A stretch of 64,000 bases of DNA from Chelonoidis abingdonii (Eukaryota > Chordata > Testudines > Testudinidae), in contig NC_133773.1 in assembly GCF_003597395.2 (NCBI RefSeq), positions 76,118,572-76,182,571 of the forward strand, written 5' to 3'. The translations under genes and the position numbers were made by a program. This document shows positions 47,646-58,664 of this stretch, one piece after another. Below the pieces are notes generated by a model. The model was not told the DNA's origin. It did not search any database and worked only from the letters and a program-made list of their open reading frames with translations. Numbering within the stretch: the stretch's first letter is position 1; each line of letters opens with the position of its first letter.

Positions 47646-49434
47646 GTCATGGAGGGGGCAGGAGGAGGTTAGAACAAACCACCTATCAGCTACAGATAAT
47701 AAAGCCCCAGGTCTAAACTAAAGAAATCAATATATGATAACATCACAAATGTCAAGGGGATGTGAAGCTGCAAGAAAGGTTCCTCCCCAGGGATCTGGCC
47801 TACATCCCAGGGAGTGGAAAAAGACTATTCTGCTCCTCGTGCTGCACTTTTTACTCTGGCTGCTAGGTACTTGTTCTGTCTCTGGGAATGTTACCTCCCT
47901 CTGAGCCCCCAAGACCTGGAGGAAGGGACATGTCATCCCCACTCCCCTAATCTGGTCCAGCTCCTGGAGAGAGTGAAAGGGGATTTCCCCCATAGCCCAT
48001 GGTGCTGCTGTATAGCTGTTACAGAGGCTGCTGGGGGAGTCCTTCTGGCTCTAGAGGTTTTAAGGGGGGAAAGGAACTTGATAGATGCTGATGTTAAAGG
48101 CAGAAGATGTACTGCTTTCCAGTGAAGGCTCTTATTTATTTAGTATTTATAGCACTCTACCTGAGCTGTTGAATACATTTATCTTTCATAGGTAGCAGTG
48201 GTTCAAAGAAAGAAAAGATTTATGATCTGAAGAAATATTGACACTTTTTGATTCACAGAGCTTCTACATGCTTAGTGCAGTGAGGAAAAAATTGGACACA
48301 GTTGGTTGTGACAACGCTCAATGAGATTTTTCTCACACAAAATATCAATTGTCAGATGTGCTCTATCTGTGCTAGAGGGCAGAGGAATATAGATGAGGTC
48401 AAACACTCAATGTGTGTGGTATGACATTTCATAGCATTTCCTTTCACACTTGCTACATTTTGTAGCATTTTAAACTACTCAGAAAAATTATGTGACATTT
48501 CTAACGTTATTAAAGAAAAACTTTGAACATAGGGATTTTCAATTAATTATGCTGCCTCTAAAATCAGTGAGACAGAAGAGTGTCTCCCAAGCACCACATC
48601 AGTGTGCATCAGGAATAAAGGCCGGGAATTGCAATGGGCAGGTACTTGAAATATGACTTTCATTTCATGAACCTTGATAACTGCAGGAGCATGAATTTTT
48701 GATACAATAGATATGCTTATGCCTGCTCATGCTCAGGAACGGAAGTTAAAGACGTTTTTCTCTAAGCAAATAAATTGTAATCTCTGCTTCAAGTACAGAG
48801 GTAGCGTTGATTGTTTTGTGATTCTGTACAGAGGAGATAGTAACTGTCAAAGTCAAAATCTGTTGTCATAAATGATTGTTTAAAACAATTCTACAAAATA
48901 TTGTGGTGAGAACTGCTCAGTTTTTCCTTTTCAACTTTTTTAACATTTTCCTTAATTTATGAAGGTGTTAACATTAAAGAAGCAGCTGGACAACCACTGA
49001 CATAAAAAATTCAGAATCCACATAAATTATGAGGAACAGGAAGAGAGAAGAGGCAGAGGTGAAGCAACTAAAAACCTTTCACAGACAGTCAGTGTTGTGA
49101 GTAATTTATATGCAAGTCTGCTGTGCATTCTTGTTAGACACTTTTTACAATGGAATGGCAATGGAAAAATGCAGTGAGTTAGGGGTTATGGTTGGATTGG
49201 GATTTTTTTCCCAGTTTTTGAAAAAAATGTGTGTTTTTCTTTCTGTATATGTAGACTCATAAACTTTCAGGTCAGAAGGGATCATCATAATTATCTAATC
49301 TGACCTGCACATTGCAGGCAGCAGAACCTCACCCATCCACTCCTGAAGTATACCCCTAAACTCTGGCTGAGTTACTGGAGTCCTCAAATCATGGTTTAAA
49401 GACTTCAAGTTACAGAGAATTCATCATTTACACT

Positions 49435-50358
49435 TAGGCCCACTGACAGCAATTCCGGGGCCCAGGGCAGAACAGTCAGTGGGCCCCACACATGCTCACA
49501 AACCGTGTCTGACCTGACATTTGGGTGGTGCTGCGCCTGCGTTGGCTGGTGCCCAGCAAGCTGCTGGCTGGGCTGCTGCGTGCACTCTTCTGGCATGGCC
49601 AGGGCTTCCACATGCCCACCCAGTAGGGTTGCCAACTATCTTATCATGCGAACCCAAAGACCCTTGCCCTGCCCCTGCCCCACCCCTTCCCTGAGACCAC
49701 GTCCCTGTCCCACCACTTCTCCAAGGCCCTGCCCCTGCTCGCTCCATCCCCCCTCCCTCCATCACTCGCTCTCCCCCACCCTCATTCACCTTCACCAGGC
49801 TGAGGCAGGGGGTTGGAGCGCATGATCTGAGGGGAGTGGGAGAGTTTGGGTGTGAGAGGTGGTCTGAGGTGTGGGCTGTGGGAGGACTTTGAATGTGGGA
49901 AGGGGTGCAGGCTCTGGGAGGGAGTTTTGGTGTGGGAGGGGGTGCAGGGATCAGGCTCTGGGAGGGAGTTTGGATGCAGGAAGGGTCTGAAAGGAAGTTT
50001 GGGTGTGGGGTCCAGGTTCTAGGCTGGGGCAGGGGGTTGGGGTGCAGGAGTGGCAGTGGCTTCTAGGTGGGGCACATAGGGGTTCTCCGCATGCTGCTGC
50101 CCACAGGCACGGCTCCTGCAGCTCCCATTAGCCAGAGTTCCTGGGCTATGCGCTGAGACCCCCTACCGCTCTTCTCTGCCCCCCAGGGCCCGCAGGGATG
50201 TGCCAACCACTTCCAGGAGCAGCACAGAGTGAGGGCGAGCAGGAAGCCTGTCTGAGCCCCACTGCGCTGCTCTCAGCAGTTGCCGGGGCTCCCTAGGTCC
50301 TTTTAAATCACCCAGCCCCCATGGCAATTGCCCCATTTGCCCCCCCATCAGTGGGCTG
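49435..50358. mobile_element. Non-autonomous hAT element nested in CR1 (924 bp)
   Basis: The left end is TAGGCCCACTGACAGC and the right end, reverse-complemented, begins CAGCCCACTGATGGGGG, a short inverted repeat. A perfect 8-bp duplication, TTTACACT, lies at 49427-49434 and 50359-50366 and belongs to the CR1 sequence. The interior is GC-rich: a C-rich half (49660-49790) and a G-rich half of 'ggtgcagg', 'ctgggaggga' and 'tttgggtg' words (49830-50050). A second MITE-like start, 'agggttgccaac' at 49625, suggests a further nested unit. Frames of about 100 codons inside are compositional. Confidence 0.88.
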
Positions 50359-52109
50359 TTTACACTAATTTAAATGTGCAAGTGACCTGTGCCCCATGCT
50401 CCAGGGGAAGGCAAAACCCCCCCAGGGTCTCTGACAATCTGACCCGGGGAAAATTCCTTCCTGACCCCATATAGGGTGATCAGTTAGACTCTGAGCATGT
50501 AGGCAAGACCCACCAGGCAGATATACCTGGGAAAGAATTCTCTGTAGTAACTCAGAGCTGTCCCCAGCTAGTGTCCCATCACCAGATGTTGGGGATTTTT
50601 GCTACTGGCAGTCACCAAGGGGCCAGATGCCATCATACAGAGTCCCGTCATACCATCTCTCCATAAAGTTATCAAGCACAGTCTTGAAGCCAGTTAGGGT
50701 TTTTCCCTCTATTGCTCCAGTTGGAAGGCTGTTTCAGAATTTACACTTCTGATCGTTAGAAATCGTCGTCTGATTTCGAGCCTAAACTGGTTGATGGACA
50801 ATATATATCCATTTGTTCTTGTGTCCACTTTGGTGATTAACTTAAATAACTCCTCTCCCTCCCTGGTATTTATCCCTCTATGTATTTTTGGAGAGCATTC
50901 AGCCTTCTTTTGGTTAGGCTAAATAAGCCAAGCTCTTTGAGTCTCCTTTCATAAGGTAGGTTTTTCACTCCATGGATCATCTTAGCAGCCATTCTCTTTG
51001 GCAATTTCAGTTTGAATTCATCTTTCATAAATATGGGATACTAGAATTGCACACAGTATTCCAGATGAGGTCTCACCAGTGCCTCATATAATGATACTAA
51101 CATTTTCCTGTCTCTATTGGAAACAGTTCATCTGATGCATCCTAGAACTGCATTAGCCTTTTTTTGTGGATGCATCACATTGGTGGCTCATAGTCATCCT
51201 GTGATCAACCAATACACCCAGGTCTTTCTCCTCCTCTGTCACTTCCAGTGGATAGGTCTGCAGTTTATAGCAAAACTTGTTGTTGTTAGTCCTTAAATGC
51301 ATGACTTTGCACTATTAAATTTCATCCCATTTCTAATACTTCAGTTTATAAGGTCATCCAGATCTTCTTTTAGGATATTATGATCCTCACCTCTATTGGC
51401 AATACCTCCCAACTTTGTGTCATCCAGAAATTTTATTAGTGCACATTCATTTTTGTACCAAAGTCAGTAATAAAAATGTTAAATAAGAGTAGTTCCTTAT
51501 CCACCTTTCAATTCTCATATACGCCCCATCTTCTCCAATTTAACTAATAATTTCCCATATCCAGGTAGATTAGATCTACTGCATTTCTTTTGTCTAAAAA
51601 ATCAGTTATCTTCTCAAAGAAGATGATCAGTTTGGTCAGGCATGATCTACCTTTTGTAAAACCATCTTGTATTTTATCCCAATTACTTTTCACCTCAATG
51701 TTTTTAAATACTTTCTCTTTCAAAATTTATTCCAAGACCTCGCATACAATTGAGGTAAAACTAACAAGTCTGTAGTTTCTCAGATCACTTTTTTCACTCT
51801 TTCTTAAAAATAGGAGCTATATTAGCAATTCATAGGATACAACCCTGAGTTTACAGCTTCATTAAAAATCCTTGCTATTGGGATTACAATTTCACATGCC
51901 AGTTCTTTTAATATTCTTGGACAGAGATTATCCAGGACCCCCTATTTAGTCCCATTAAACTGTTTCAGTTTGACTTCCACATCAGATGTAGTAATTTCTA
52001 CCTCCATATTGTCGTTGCCATTAGCCACCCGGCCCTACCCCTAAACTCTTCATTAGGCTTATTAAAAACTGAGGCAAAGTATTTGTTTAGCTGTTGGGCC
52101 ATGCCTGGA

Positions 52110-52535
52110 TTACTTTTTAATCTCTACCTCATCTTCAGTGCTTCGTGGTCCCACTTCTTCTTTCCTTGTTTTCTTATTTATATGACTGTAAAACCTTTTA
52201 CTATTGGTTTGAATTCCCTTGGCAAAGTCCAACTCTGCTTGGCTTTTGGCAGTTCTCATTATATCCCTACATTTTCTGACCTCCAAGAGGTAGCTTTCTT
52301 TGCTGATCCCCTCCATTTTCCATTCCTTGTAAGCTTTCTGCTTTCTCTTAATCACCTGTTTGAGATGCTTGCTCATCTAGCTTGCTCTGAAGCCTTTCCC
52401 TATGCATTTTTTCCCCTTGCTTGGGATGCAGGCTTCAGATAGCTTCTGCAACATTAACTTAAAGTAATTCCAAGCCTTCTCCACATTCAGTGGATTCTTT
52501 CCTGCTCCCATGAGGATCCTTTTCAGCCTTAGACC
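52110..52535 (-). pseudogene. CR1 ORF2 linker region remnant
   Basis: The minus-strand frame 52110-52376 (88 codons) reads MSKHLKQVIKRKQKAYKEWK and then 'YSHINKKTRKEEVGP', the lysine-rich linker between endonuclease and reverse transcriptase of CR1. Upstream to 52535 the sequence still translates in pieces as the end of the endonuclease, separated from the linker by a stop. Between 50.7 and 52.1 kb the RT is too worn to give long frames. Confidence 0.7.
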
Positions 52536-52545
52536 CACAGGGGGT

Positions 52546-52712
52546 TGGGGGGATAGCTCAGTGGTTTGAGCATTGACCTGCTAAACCCAGGGTTGTGAGT
52601 TCAATCCATAAGGGGTCTGTTTAGGGACCTGGGGTAAAAACCCTGCCTGGGGATTGGTCCTGCTTTGAGTATGAGGTTTGACTACATGACCTCCTGATAT
52701 TCTATATGTTCA
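52546..52712 (+). mobile_element. tRNA-derived SINE (turtle Cry/PolIII type)
   Basis: The head has a pol III A box TAGCTCAGTGG (52554-52564) and a B box region GGTTGTGAGTTC (52591-52602) at tRNA spacing. The body continues 'ggggattggtcctgctttga' and ends 'gacctcctgatattctatatg', which resembles the CR1 3' tail. This is the layout of the cryptodiran turtle SINE described as tRNA(Lys)-related with a CR1-like tail, mobilised by CR1. It sits directly beside the truncated 5' end of the CR1 at 52535. The B box differs from the tRNA consensus, so transcription is doubtful. Confidence 0.85.
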
Positions 52713-52825
52713 CATTCCATATCATAGCTCTCAGCAGACAGCACATCCTTCCATTCTCCAGATCTTTAGAAGGCTTATGGCAGTTTTTTTTTCATTTCTA
52801 CAGGTATTAATGCCAGTGTCTTGGT

Positions 52826-52841
52826 CAACAACAACAACAAA
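52826..52841. repeat. (CAA)n microsatellite
   Basis: About five CAA triplets at the start of an A/C-rich stretch. Confidence 0.85.
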
Positions 52842-53225
52842 GAAAACAACCAAAGACCCAAAGAAACACCAAAACAAAACCAGAACACCACCCCCCCAAA
52901 CACCCTTACAGACTCCCATTCAAACTCCCGTTTACAGCTCTGTTTGCTGCTCCTATGCTCTGGCTGTCTGTTTGTCTGCCTTTATGGCCCCCTGATCAGG
53001 AAAGTCCTCCCCCGCAAACCAGGGCTGTGCTTCTCTCACAGCACACTCACCCCTACCAGCCTCTACAAGCTGAAGAAAGGGGACAAAAACCACACAAGCC
53101 AGAAAAAACACACAACACCCACAAAAAACCTCACTGTCCCTAAGGACCAGAGACTTGCTCCTCCCTTCTCGTCCAACAGAACTCCCACTCAAACTGCTCC
53201 CATTTACAGCTCTGTTTGCTGTTTC
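52842..53225. repeat. A/C-rich block with internal direct repeat
   Basis: The words 'ctcccattcaaactcccgtt' (about 52914) and 'ctcccactcaaactgctccc' (about 53181), each followed by 'tacagctctgtttgctg', mark two direct copies about 267 bp apart. Each is preceded by an A/C-rich run. It may be a tandem duplication inside an LTR or a LINE 5' region. The 145-codon frame across it (52821-53258) is a low-complexity translation, not a gene. Confidence 0.6.
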
Positions 53226-53269
53226 CAAGATTTAATCCAGCATGGGGGCTGGCTGTGATGACTGTTCTA

Positions 53270-53440
53270 GCAATCCACTCTATCCATCCAAACTAGGAAT
53301 GGGAAGCCAGCCTGACAGATGATGTGCGTCTAACTGATCACTCATTTAGGGGGTCAGGAAGGAATTTTTTTCTCACATAGGCCAATTGGCAGAGGACCAG
53401 GAGTTTTTTTGCTTTCTCACACCACTTTCCAGTCACAGTG
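53270..53440 (+). mobile_element. CR1 LINE 3' UTR fragment
   Basis: The block 'taactgatcactcatttaggggg' then 'tcaggaaggaatttttttctc' and 'aattggcagaggacc' parallels 27980-28060 of the CR1 copy there. It is a short plus-strand relic. Confidence 0.6.
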
Positions 53441-54764
53441 GGTTAAGTAGGAATGTGCTTAGTTCCTAAATAAGGTGCTGGGTGGAGTTGTTTATTTCTT
53501 GCAACTTGTGGCTGGTTTCTAGTGCAATTAAGATAATACAATGAGTAGTTCCCAGAGGTAAAATACCTGGGATTTTGGTGATGGGGCTTGGGTTTATATG
53601 TAAAGTTAGACCCTTTGGCCTCCAGGCTGAGGTCCCTACTCGACTGCACTCTCTATCCCCTGTCTGTGGGGTAGGGTGCTAGAACTCAGAGCTAAGTCCT
53701 GAGGAAAGTGTACCCTGCATTACAGGTTGTATGGTAAGGAGCCCTGTAATCCCCACACTGGAACCAGTTATTATCTGGTATAGGAGAGACTGCTTTATGG
53801 GTAGGTAGCATTCATCCCCTGTGTTAAAGTTTTACAAAAGTTGTGACCTGCCACTTAATACAATGCATGTGTCTGTCCTCATTTTGCCAGTGTGCCCACA
53901 TCAATTTAGACTCAAAGCCCTTAAAGATGTGATTACAGTTAAGCATGTATTCAAATGTTTTGTTGAATCAGGACTTGTTTGATGTTCACCCTTTTTAACA
54001 AGACTCAAATCTTGTTGCTAAATATACTCTCCTTGACTTCAGTGGGATCAGCATCATGTCACTCCAGGATGCTCCTGGAAGCAAAGAATTCTCTGAATAT
54101 AAGGTACTGTTATAATGCATAAAATAAAGGCAAGGGAAATCATGTTTTTAAGCAGACATTGAATATTGAATAAAATATACAGCTAGCAGCATATTAGTAC
54201 AGTGTGTGTGATGCATTGGATCTCCTCACAGAGCAATTAAAAGCGTCTTTTCTTATGGCCAGATTCTCTAACCTGTTATGCTTCCTTTGGGCCACTCAAG
54301 CAGTGCTCGGGCCACACTCAAGCAGTACACAGGCTGCTAACGGACAGAAAAGAATCCCCCTCTCAGAGAGCAACTGTGTGCAGGATCTGAGTGCTGCTCT
54401 CTTGTAAGAGGTGTGTTTTAGGTGCAAGGGCTTGGCAGGGACATGGAGGAGCAATGATCCGTAGGCCCATCCTCTCCTGGCGCAGAGCCATTAAAGGCCT
54501 CCACACCACTGGGAGATATACAAGCAGCCTGCTGCAGCTTGAAGTCTTTTTGGAGCTGAGCTAAGGACCAGAGAGCCATAACTAGCTCCCTGGTGCTTGT
54601 CCCCCAATGTTACCCAGGGTTCTTTTAACACAAAGCTCTTGGTAACTTTTACTCTGTACGAGGTGGTGTCAGGAAATAAATCAAAGGAGACACGGCCGTC
54701 CGACCAATAAATGGCTGGCACAAACAGGACAACACGAGTACTTTCACTTAAAGCTAAACTTTAC
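53441..54764. other. No gene seen
   Basis: No coding signal. A short direct duplication 'gggccactcaagcagtgctc' / 'gggccacactcaagcagtac' lies at 54290-54330. Near 54700 begins sequence that continues after the Harbinger insertion (see 55857-56260). Confidence 0.35.
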
Positions 54765-54767
54765 TTA

Positions 54768-55853
54768 GGCCAGGTCTACACTGCGACTTTAAATCGGTTT
54801 AATGGCCGATATACCGATTTAACGCTGTATCCGTTCACACGACGTCATCATTAATATCGAGTTAAACGGCTCCTTAAATCGATTTCGGAACTCCTCCCAA
54901 ACGAGAGGAGTAGCGCTAAATTCGATAGTGATAACTCGGATTAGGGTTCATGTGGNNNNNNNNNNNNNNNNNNNNNNNNNNNNNNNNNNNNNNNNNNNNN
55001 NNNNNNNNNNNNNNNNNNNNNNNNNNNNNNNNNNNNNNNNNNNNNNNNNNNNNNNNNNNNNNNNNNNNNNNNNNNNNNNNNNNNNNNNNNNNNNNNNNNN
55101 NNNNNNNNNNNNNNNNNNNNNNNNNNNNNNNNNNNNNNNNNNNNNNNNNNNNNNNNNNNNNNNNNNNNNNNNNNNNNNNNNNNNNNNNNNNNNNNNNNNN
55201 NNNNNNNNNNNNNNNNNNNNNNNNNNNNNNNNNNNNNNNNNNNNNNNNNNNNNNNNNNNNNNNNNNNNNNNNNNNNNNNNNNNNNNNNNNNNNNNNNNNN
55301 NNNNNNNNNNNNNNNNNNNNNNNNNNNNNNNNNNNNNNNNNNNNNNNNNNNNNNNNNNNNNNNNNNNNNNNNNNNNNNNNNNNNNNNNNNNNNNNNNNNN
55401 NNNNNNNNNNNNNNNNNNNNNNNNNNNNNNNNNNNNNNNNNNNNNNNNNNNNNNNNNNNNNNNNNNNNNNNNNNNNNNNNNNNNNNNNNNNNNNNNNNNN
55501 NNNNNNNNNNNNNNNNNNNNNNNNNNNNNNNNNNNNNNNNNNNNNNNNNNNNNNNNNNNNNNNNNNNNNNNNNNNNNNNNNNNNNNNNNNNNNNNNNNNN
55601 NNNNNNNNNNNNNNNNNNNNNNNNNNNNNNNNNNNNNNNNNNNNNNNNNNNNNNNNNNNNNNNNNNNNNNNNNNNNNCTGAGGAACAGCTACCCACAGTG
55701 CACCGCTCCTGAAATCGATGGTAGCCTTGGACCATGGACATAAGCAATCGATTTTTTGATCGCACTGTGGACGCGCAAAACCGATTTTATAACATCGGTT
55801 TTGTAACATCGGTTTAAACTACTTCGAAATAATCGTGCAGTGTAGACGTACCC
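54768..55853. mobile_element. PIF/Harbinger element with sequence gap
   Basis: The left end is GGCCAGGTCTACACTGCGAC and the right end GCAGTGTAGACGTACCC. Perfect 3-bp TTA duplications flank it (54765-54767 and 55854-55856), the Harbinger target. Known sub-terminal blocks are present ('gaggagtagcgctaaattcg' left, 'gtagccttggaccatggaca' right). The interior is a run of 722 N (54956-55677), so its true length and coding content are unknown. The ends are less worn than in other copies, hinting at a younger insertion. Confidence 0.9.
54956..55677. other. Assembly gap (722 N)
   Basis: All bases are N. The four apparent frames of 243-297 codons crossing it are artefacts of translating N. Confidence 0.99.
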
Positions 55854-55856
55854 TTA

Positions 55857-56260
55857 GTCTCAAGCACTTACACATGTCCGCAACAAGTTAGTAAATCACT
55901 CCCAACCCTTGATAATTACCAAAGCTGAGCGTGTCTCTCGAGTGACACAGTGGCAGGCTTCCGGTGGCCAAATCTGTCTGCTGATGGGGACCGCAAGATG
56001 TATGCAGAGGGAGAGTCCAAAAAGAGTCCCAAAGAGTCCCCAAACAAGTCCAACTATCTCAAGCTTTTTTCCCCTTATTTATACATTAGTAATAGAATGA
56101 CACGTCCCTTAAAGAAACCTGGTTAACTAAGCAGTTTCAATGGTCAAGCAAGAGGTTCCTTCCAATTAGTGATTAACCAGGTGTGGGTTTTTCCAGAGTT
56201 TGCAGCCTTGAGACCCCCAATAGACATCCCTGGGGCACATCCTTCTCTTTTAAAATGCAT
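55857..56260 (-). mobile_element. Possible LTR/retroelement sequence flanking the Harbinger insertion
   Basis: Before the insertion the text is 'aagctaaactttactta' and after it 'gtctcaagcacttacacatgtccgcaac', which together read like the R/U5 region of a turtle LTR on the minus strand. The downstream part has 'tttttccccttatttataca' and short tandem 'agagtccc' words. Ends and duplication are not found, so this is a weak call. Confidence 0.3.
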
Positions 56261-58664
56261 GTATCAGCAACTTCAACACAATTCTTATCAGGAAGGACAT
56301 GGTCAAGCTGAGGCTGCTTAATAGGCCAATAAGCCATAGTGGTTTCAGGCACTTTACTGGTTTGCCAAAATCTCCCCGAACACCAACTTCCATTCTTTCT
56401 TGTGTCATGCAGTGCTCTGGCACAGAAGGGAATCTAGAACTTTCAGCCTTATGGTAATTTTTAATAGCATTTAGAACAATGAAGATTTGATTATTTGAAA
56501 CATCTGTTTTTTAAAGATACTTTTTTGGGTCTTGATCTTAGACACTTAAGCATGTGAATAACTTCACACCCATGAATAATCCAACTGAAGCCAATGGGAC
56601 TACTCTACATAAGTATTTGCAGATGTAGTGTGCTGATCAAACTGCTGACTCCAGCTATGCTTTTTTGTTGTTTGTTTGTTTAAGTTCTCAATTTTCTCAG
56701 TTTTTACTCTTCTTTGGAAGATCAGCAACAAAAAAGAATTTTCAAATACATAGTGAATTATGTGGAAAGAAAATGCATTGTGAAATGTTGTGGTTGTAAC
56801 ACATTTGTCTTTAATTTTCAAATTTCACATTAGTGATAAATTATATTTTTTTAAAACTTTTGTTGGCAAAACTGCATTGGCTCATGCTAAACTATAAAAC
56901 TTCTCCTGGAAATGGTGTGGGAGTTTTGTTTCCTTCTCCATCTCACTAAAAAAAAACCCTCTCCAAAGTCAAAAAAAATCACTGGTTTAACATTTCATGT
57001 CTCATATCACAGTTAAAGTGCAAAGAGTAGAAAACACCGATTGGTCAGCTGCTGGGGATTTCTCCTCAGCAAGCTTAGAATCTGTGTAGGTGCTGATTCC
57101 ACCTTAATCCTTTCAGCCCTCAGTGTAGGAGTCATTACAATGGCATGTATAGCATTCTCTAGACTTATTCTCAGAAATAGTTAAATCATTGTGACTAAAA
57201 ATTTTGAAAAAAACAAATTCAGCCTGAGACAAATGCTCAGTATGTAACATTTCAACCCAACCAGTTAAAGTTTAGTCAAGTTATAAGCAGTGGAAAATGA
57301 GGTCTTATAATAGGAAGTGTCTTGCAGCTTTAACCATAGGCGGCATTACCAGCTGTACCTAAAATACCATCTGTACCTGGTCCATCCATCCAAAATAAAA
57401 ATGTTTATAAAGAGTTTGTATGACACTTGTGGATAAAGTGGAATCAGTAACTGCATTAACATCATTCGGATGTACCAGTTCAGAATTGGTCTATTCTGAC
57501 AAATATATATGTCTCTATTGTTTTTGCAGAGTGTGTGTTAGAAGTTGTTGGCTTGGGTTCCCTAGCTTACCAAAAACACACAATTGTAAGATACACAAGC
57601 ATAGAACCATATAATATAAGAAACTTTCTGAGCATGCAACCAAATGTATGTATACTTTCTAACTGCCTGATCCTGCAAACTACCAGATTATCTTTGTGAG
57701 TCTTCCTAAGTGTGAACTGCAGAGTAGTGTGAACTATTTCATTCCATGGAGGGTAGGAGGTCCTTGGAACTAGAAAACTCTTGAGTGTAAAACTGTTTCT
57801 TGCCCCCATATGGGAAAAATTCACATAGGATAGCGTATGGCCACATAACTTCCTATAATTTATTTTCTACTGTCATATGCATTATAAACTTGTTCCCATT
57901 ACAATGAATGTCAAGAGACTGACTTTCAAAGTAGATGAATCGTTTTAAACAATCTTTTTAAACCTTTATTCTGGCATAAAGTCAATGTTTTTCAAGTATG
58001 GCAGAGGCTGGATAATGAATATACAGCTATCAGTTCATTAGTAAACTATGTGTGAAGACAGCTTATCTCTGAAACTGTCAAGCTGCAAAGATCATAGATA
58101 CAGAGTCCTGTACAATAGGTTCTAGCTGTTTTTCTAGTTTCCAGAGGAGAGAGACACTTTATCCTTTACCTGAGTGATCCATTTAACAACTTAAAATTTC
58201 AAACAATATGTAGCTGTTGTTTCTATATGTCAAAATATAACTTTCTTCTCCTGATTTTGTCAGGCAAAGTAACAAAATACTCTGCTTGTCTGGAAAATTG
58301 TCTTCTTGACAGAAGCAGAGAAATGAAATTTACAAACACTAACCTTACCCACTTGTTTAACAATTGTCAAATGTATGTAAAGTATTTAGGATTGAATCCT
58401 CTTTTAAGCCCTGATTCAAAGTTCAGTGAAGTCTGTGGGAATCTTTCCATCGACTTCATTGGGGTTTGAGTCAGGACCGTAGAGTTTAGTTGATTATCAA
58501 GGCTCTTACAGTTAGGGGCTGATCAGAAAACAGGAATTCTGTTTCACAAACAATTCACTGTTTTGGAATGAGTTTTTGTTCTGTGGCAGAATGAAATGGA
58601 AACCTTTTGAAATTTTTTATGAGGGAAAACAATGAGAGACCTATCCCAGAATAGCCAATATTGC
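56261..58664. other. No gene seen
   Basis: AT-rich and without coding signal. Near 56560-56600 and 58395-58475 are phrases of the scattered motif family (gaagccaatgggact; catcgacttcattggggttt). Confidence 0.4.

Larger units (their letters stand above)
46976..49252. other. No host gene seen; low-complexity and old repeat patches
   Basis: Contains a (TTAA)n tract, an old repeat tail and a GA-rich tract (own entries). The part 48240-49000 is unique-looking, AT-rich and without coding signal. The 103-codon frame at 47814-48125 has no recognisable domain. Confidence 0.4.
49253..52535 (-). mobile_element. CR1 LINE, minus strand, with nested hAT element
   Basis: The 3' end at 49253 reads on the plus strand 'actcataaactttcaggtcagaagggatcat', the same subfamily tail as the copy ending at 28262. 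The body continues across the hAT insertion at 49435-50358 and resumes 'aatttaaatgtgcaagtgacc' without loss. Upstream are the 3' UTR block 'gggaaaattccttcctgacc', RT remnants and the 52110-52376 frame. Total CR1 length without the insertion is about 2.36 kb. It is 5'-truncated at about 52535, next to the SINE. Confidence 0.88.

Noticed and set aside
49496..49825. Frames of 99 and 106 codons, Gly- or Pro-rich
   Set aside because: They come from the C-rich and G-rich halves of the nested hAT element.
52546..52620. Possible tRNA gene
   Set aside because: A and B boxes are present, but the acceptor and anticodon arms do not pair as in a working tRNA and the 3' part is SINE body.
52821..53258. 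145-codon Thr/Pro/Asn-rich frame
   Set aside because: Low-complexity A/C-rich translation; could look like a mucin-like protein but has no signal peptide and sits in repeat DNA.
54916..55809. Frames of 243-297 codons
   Set aside because: They are translations of the N gap.
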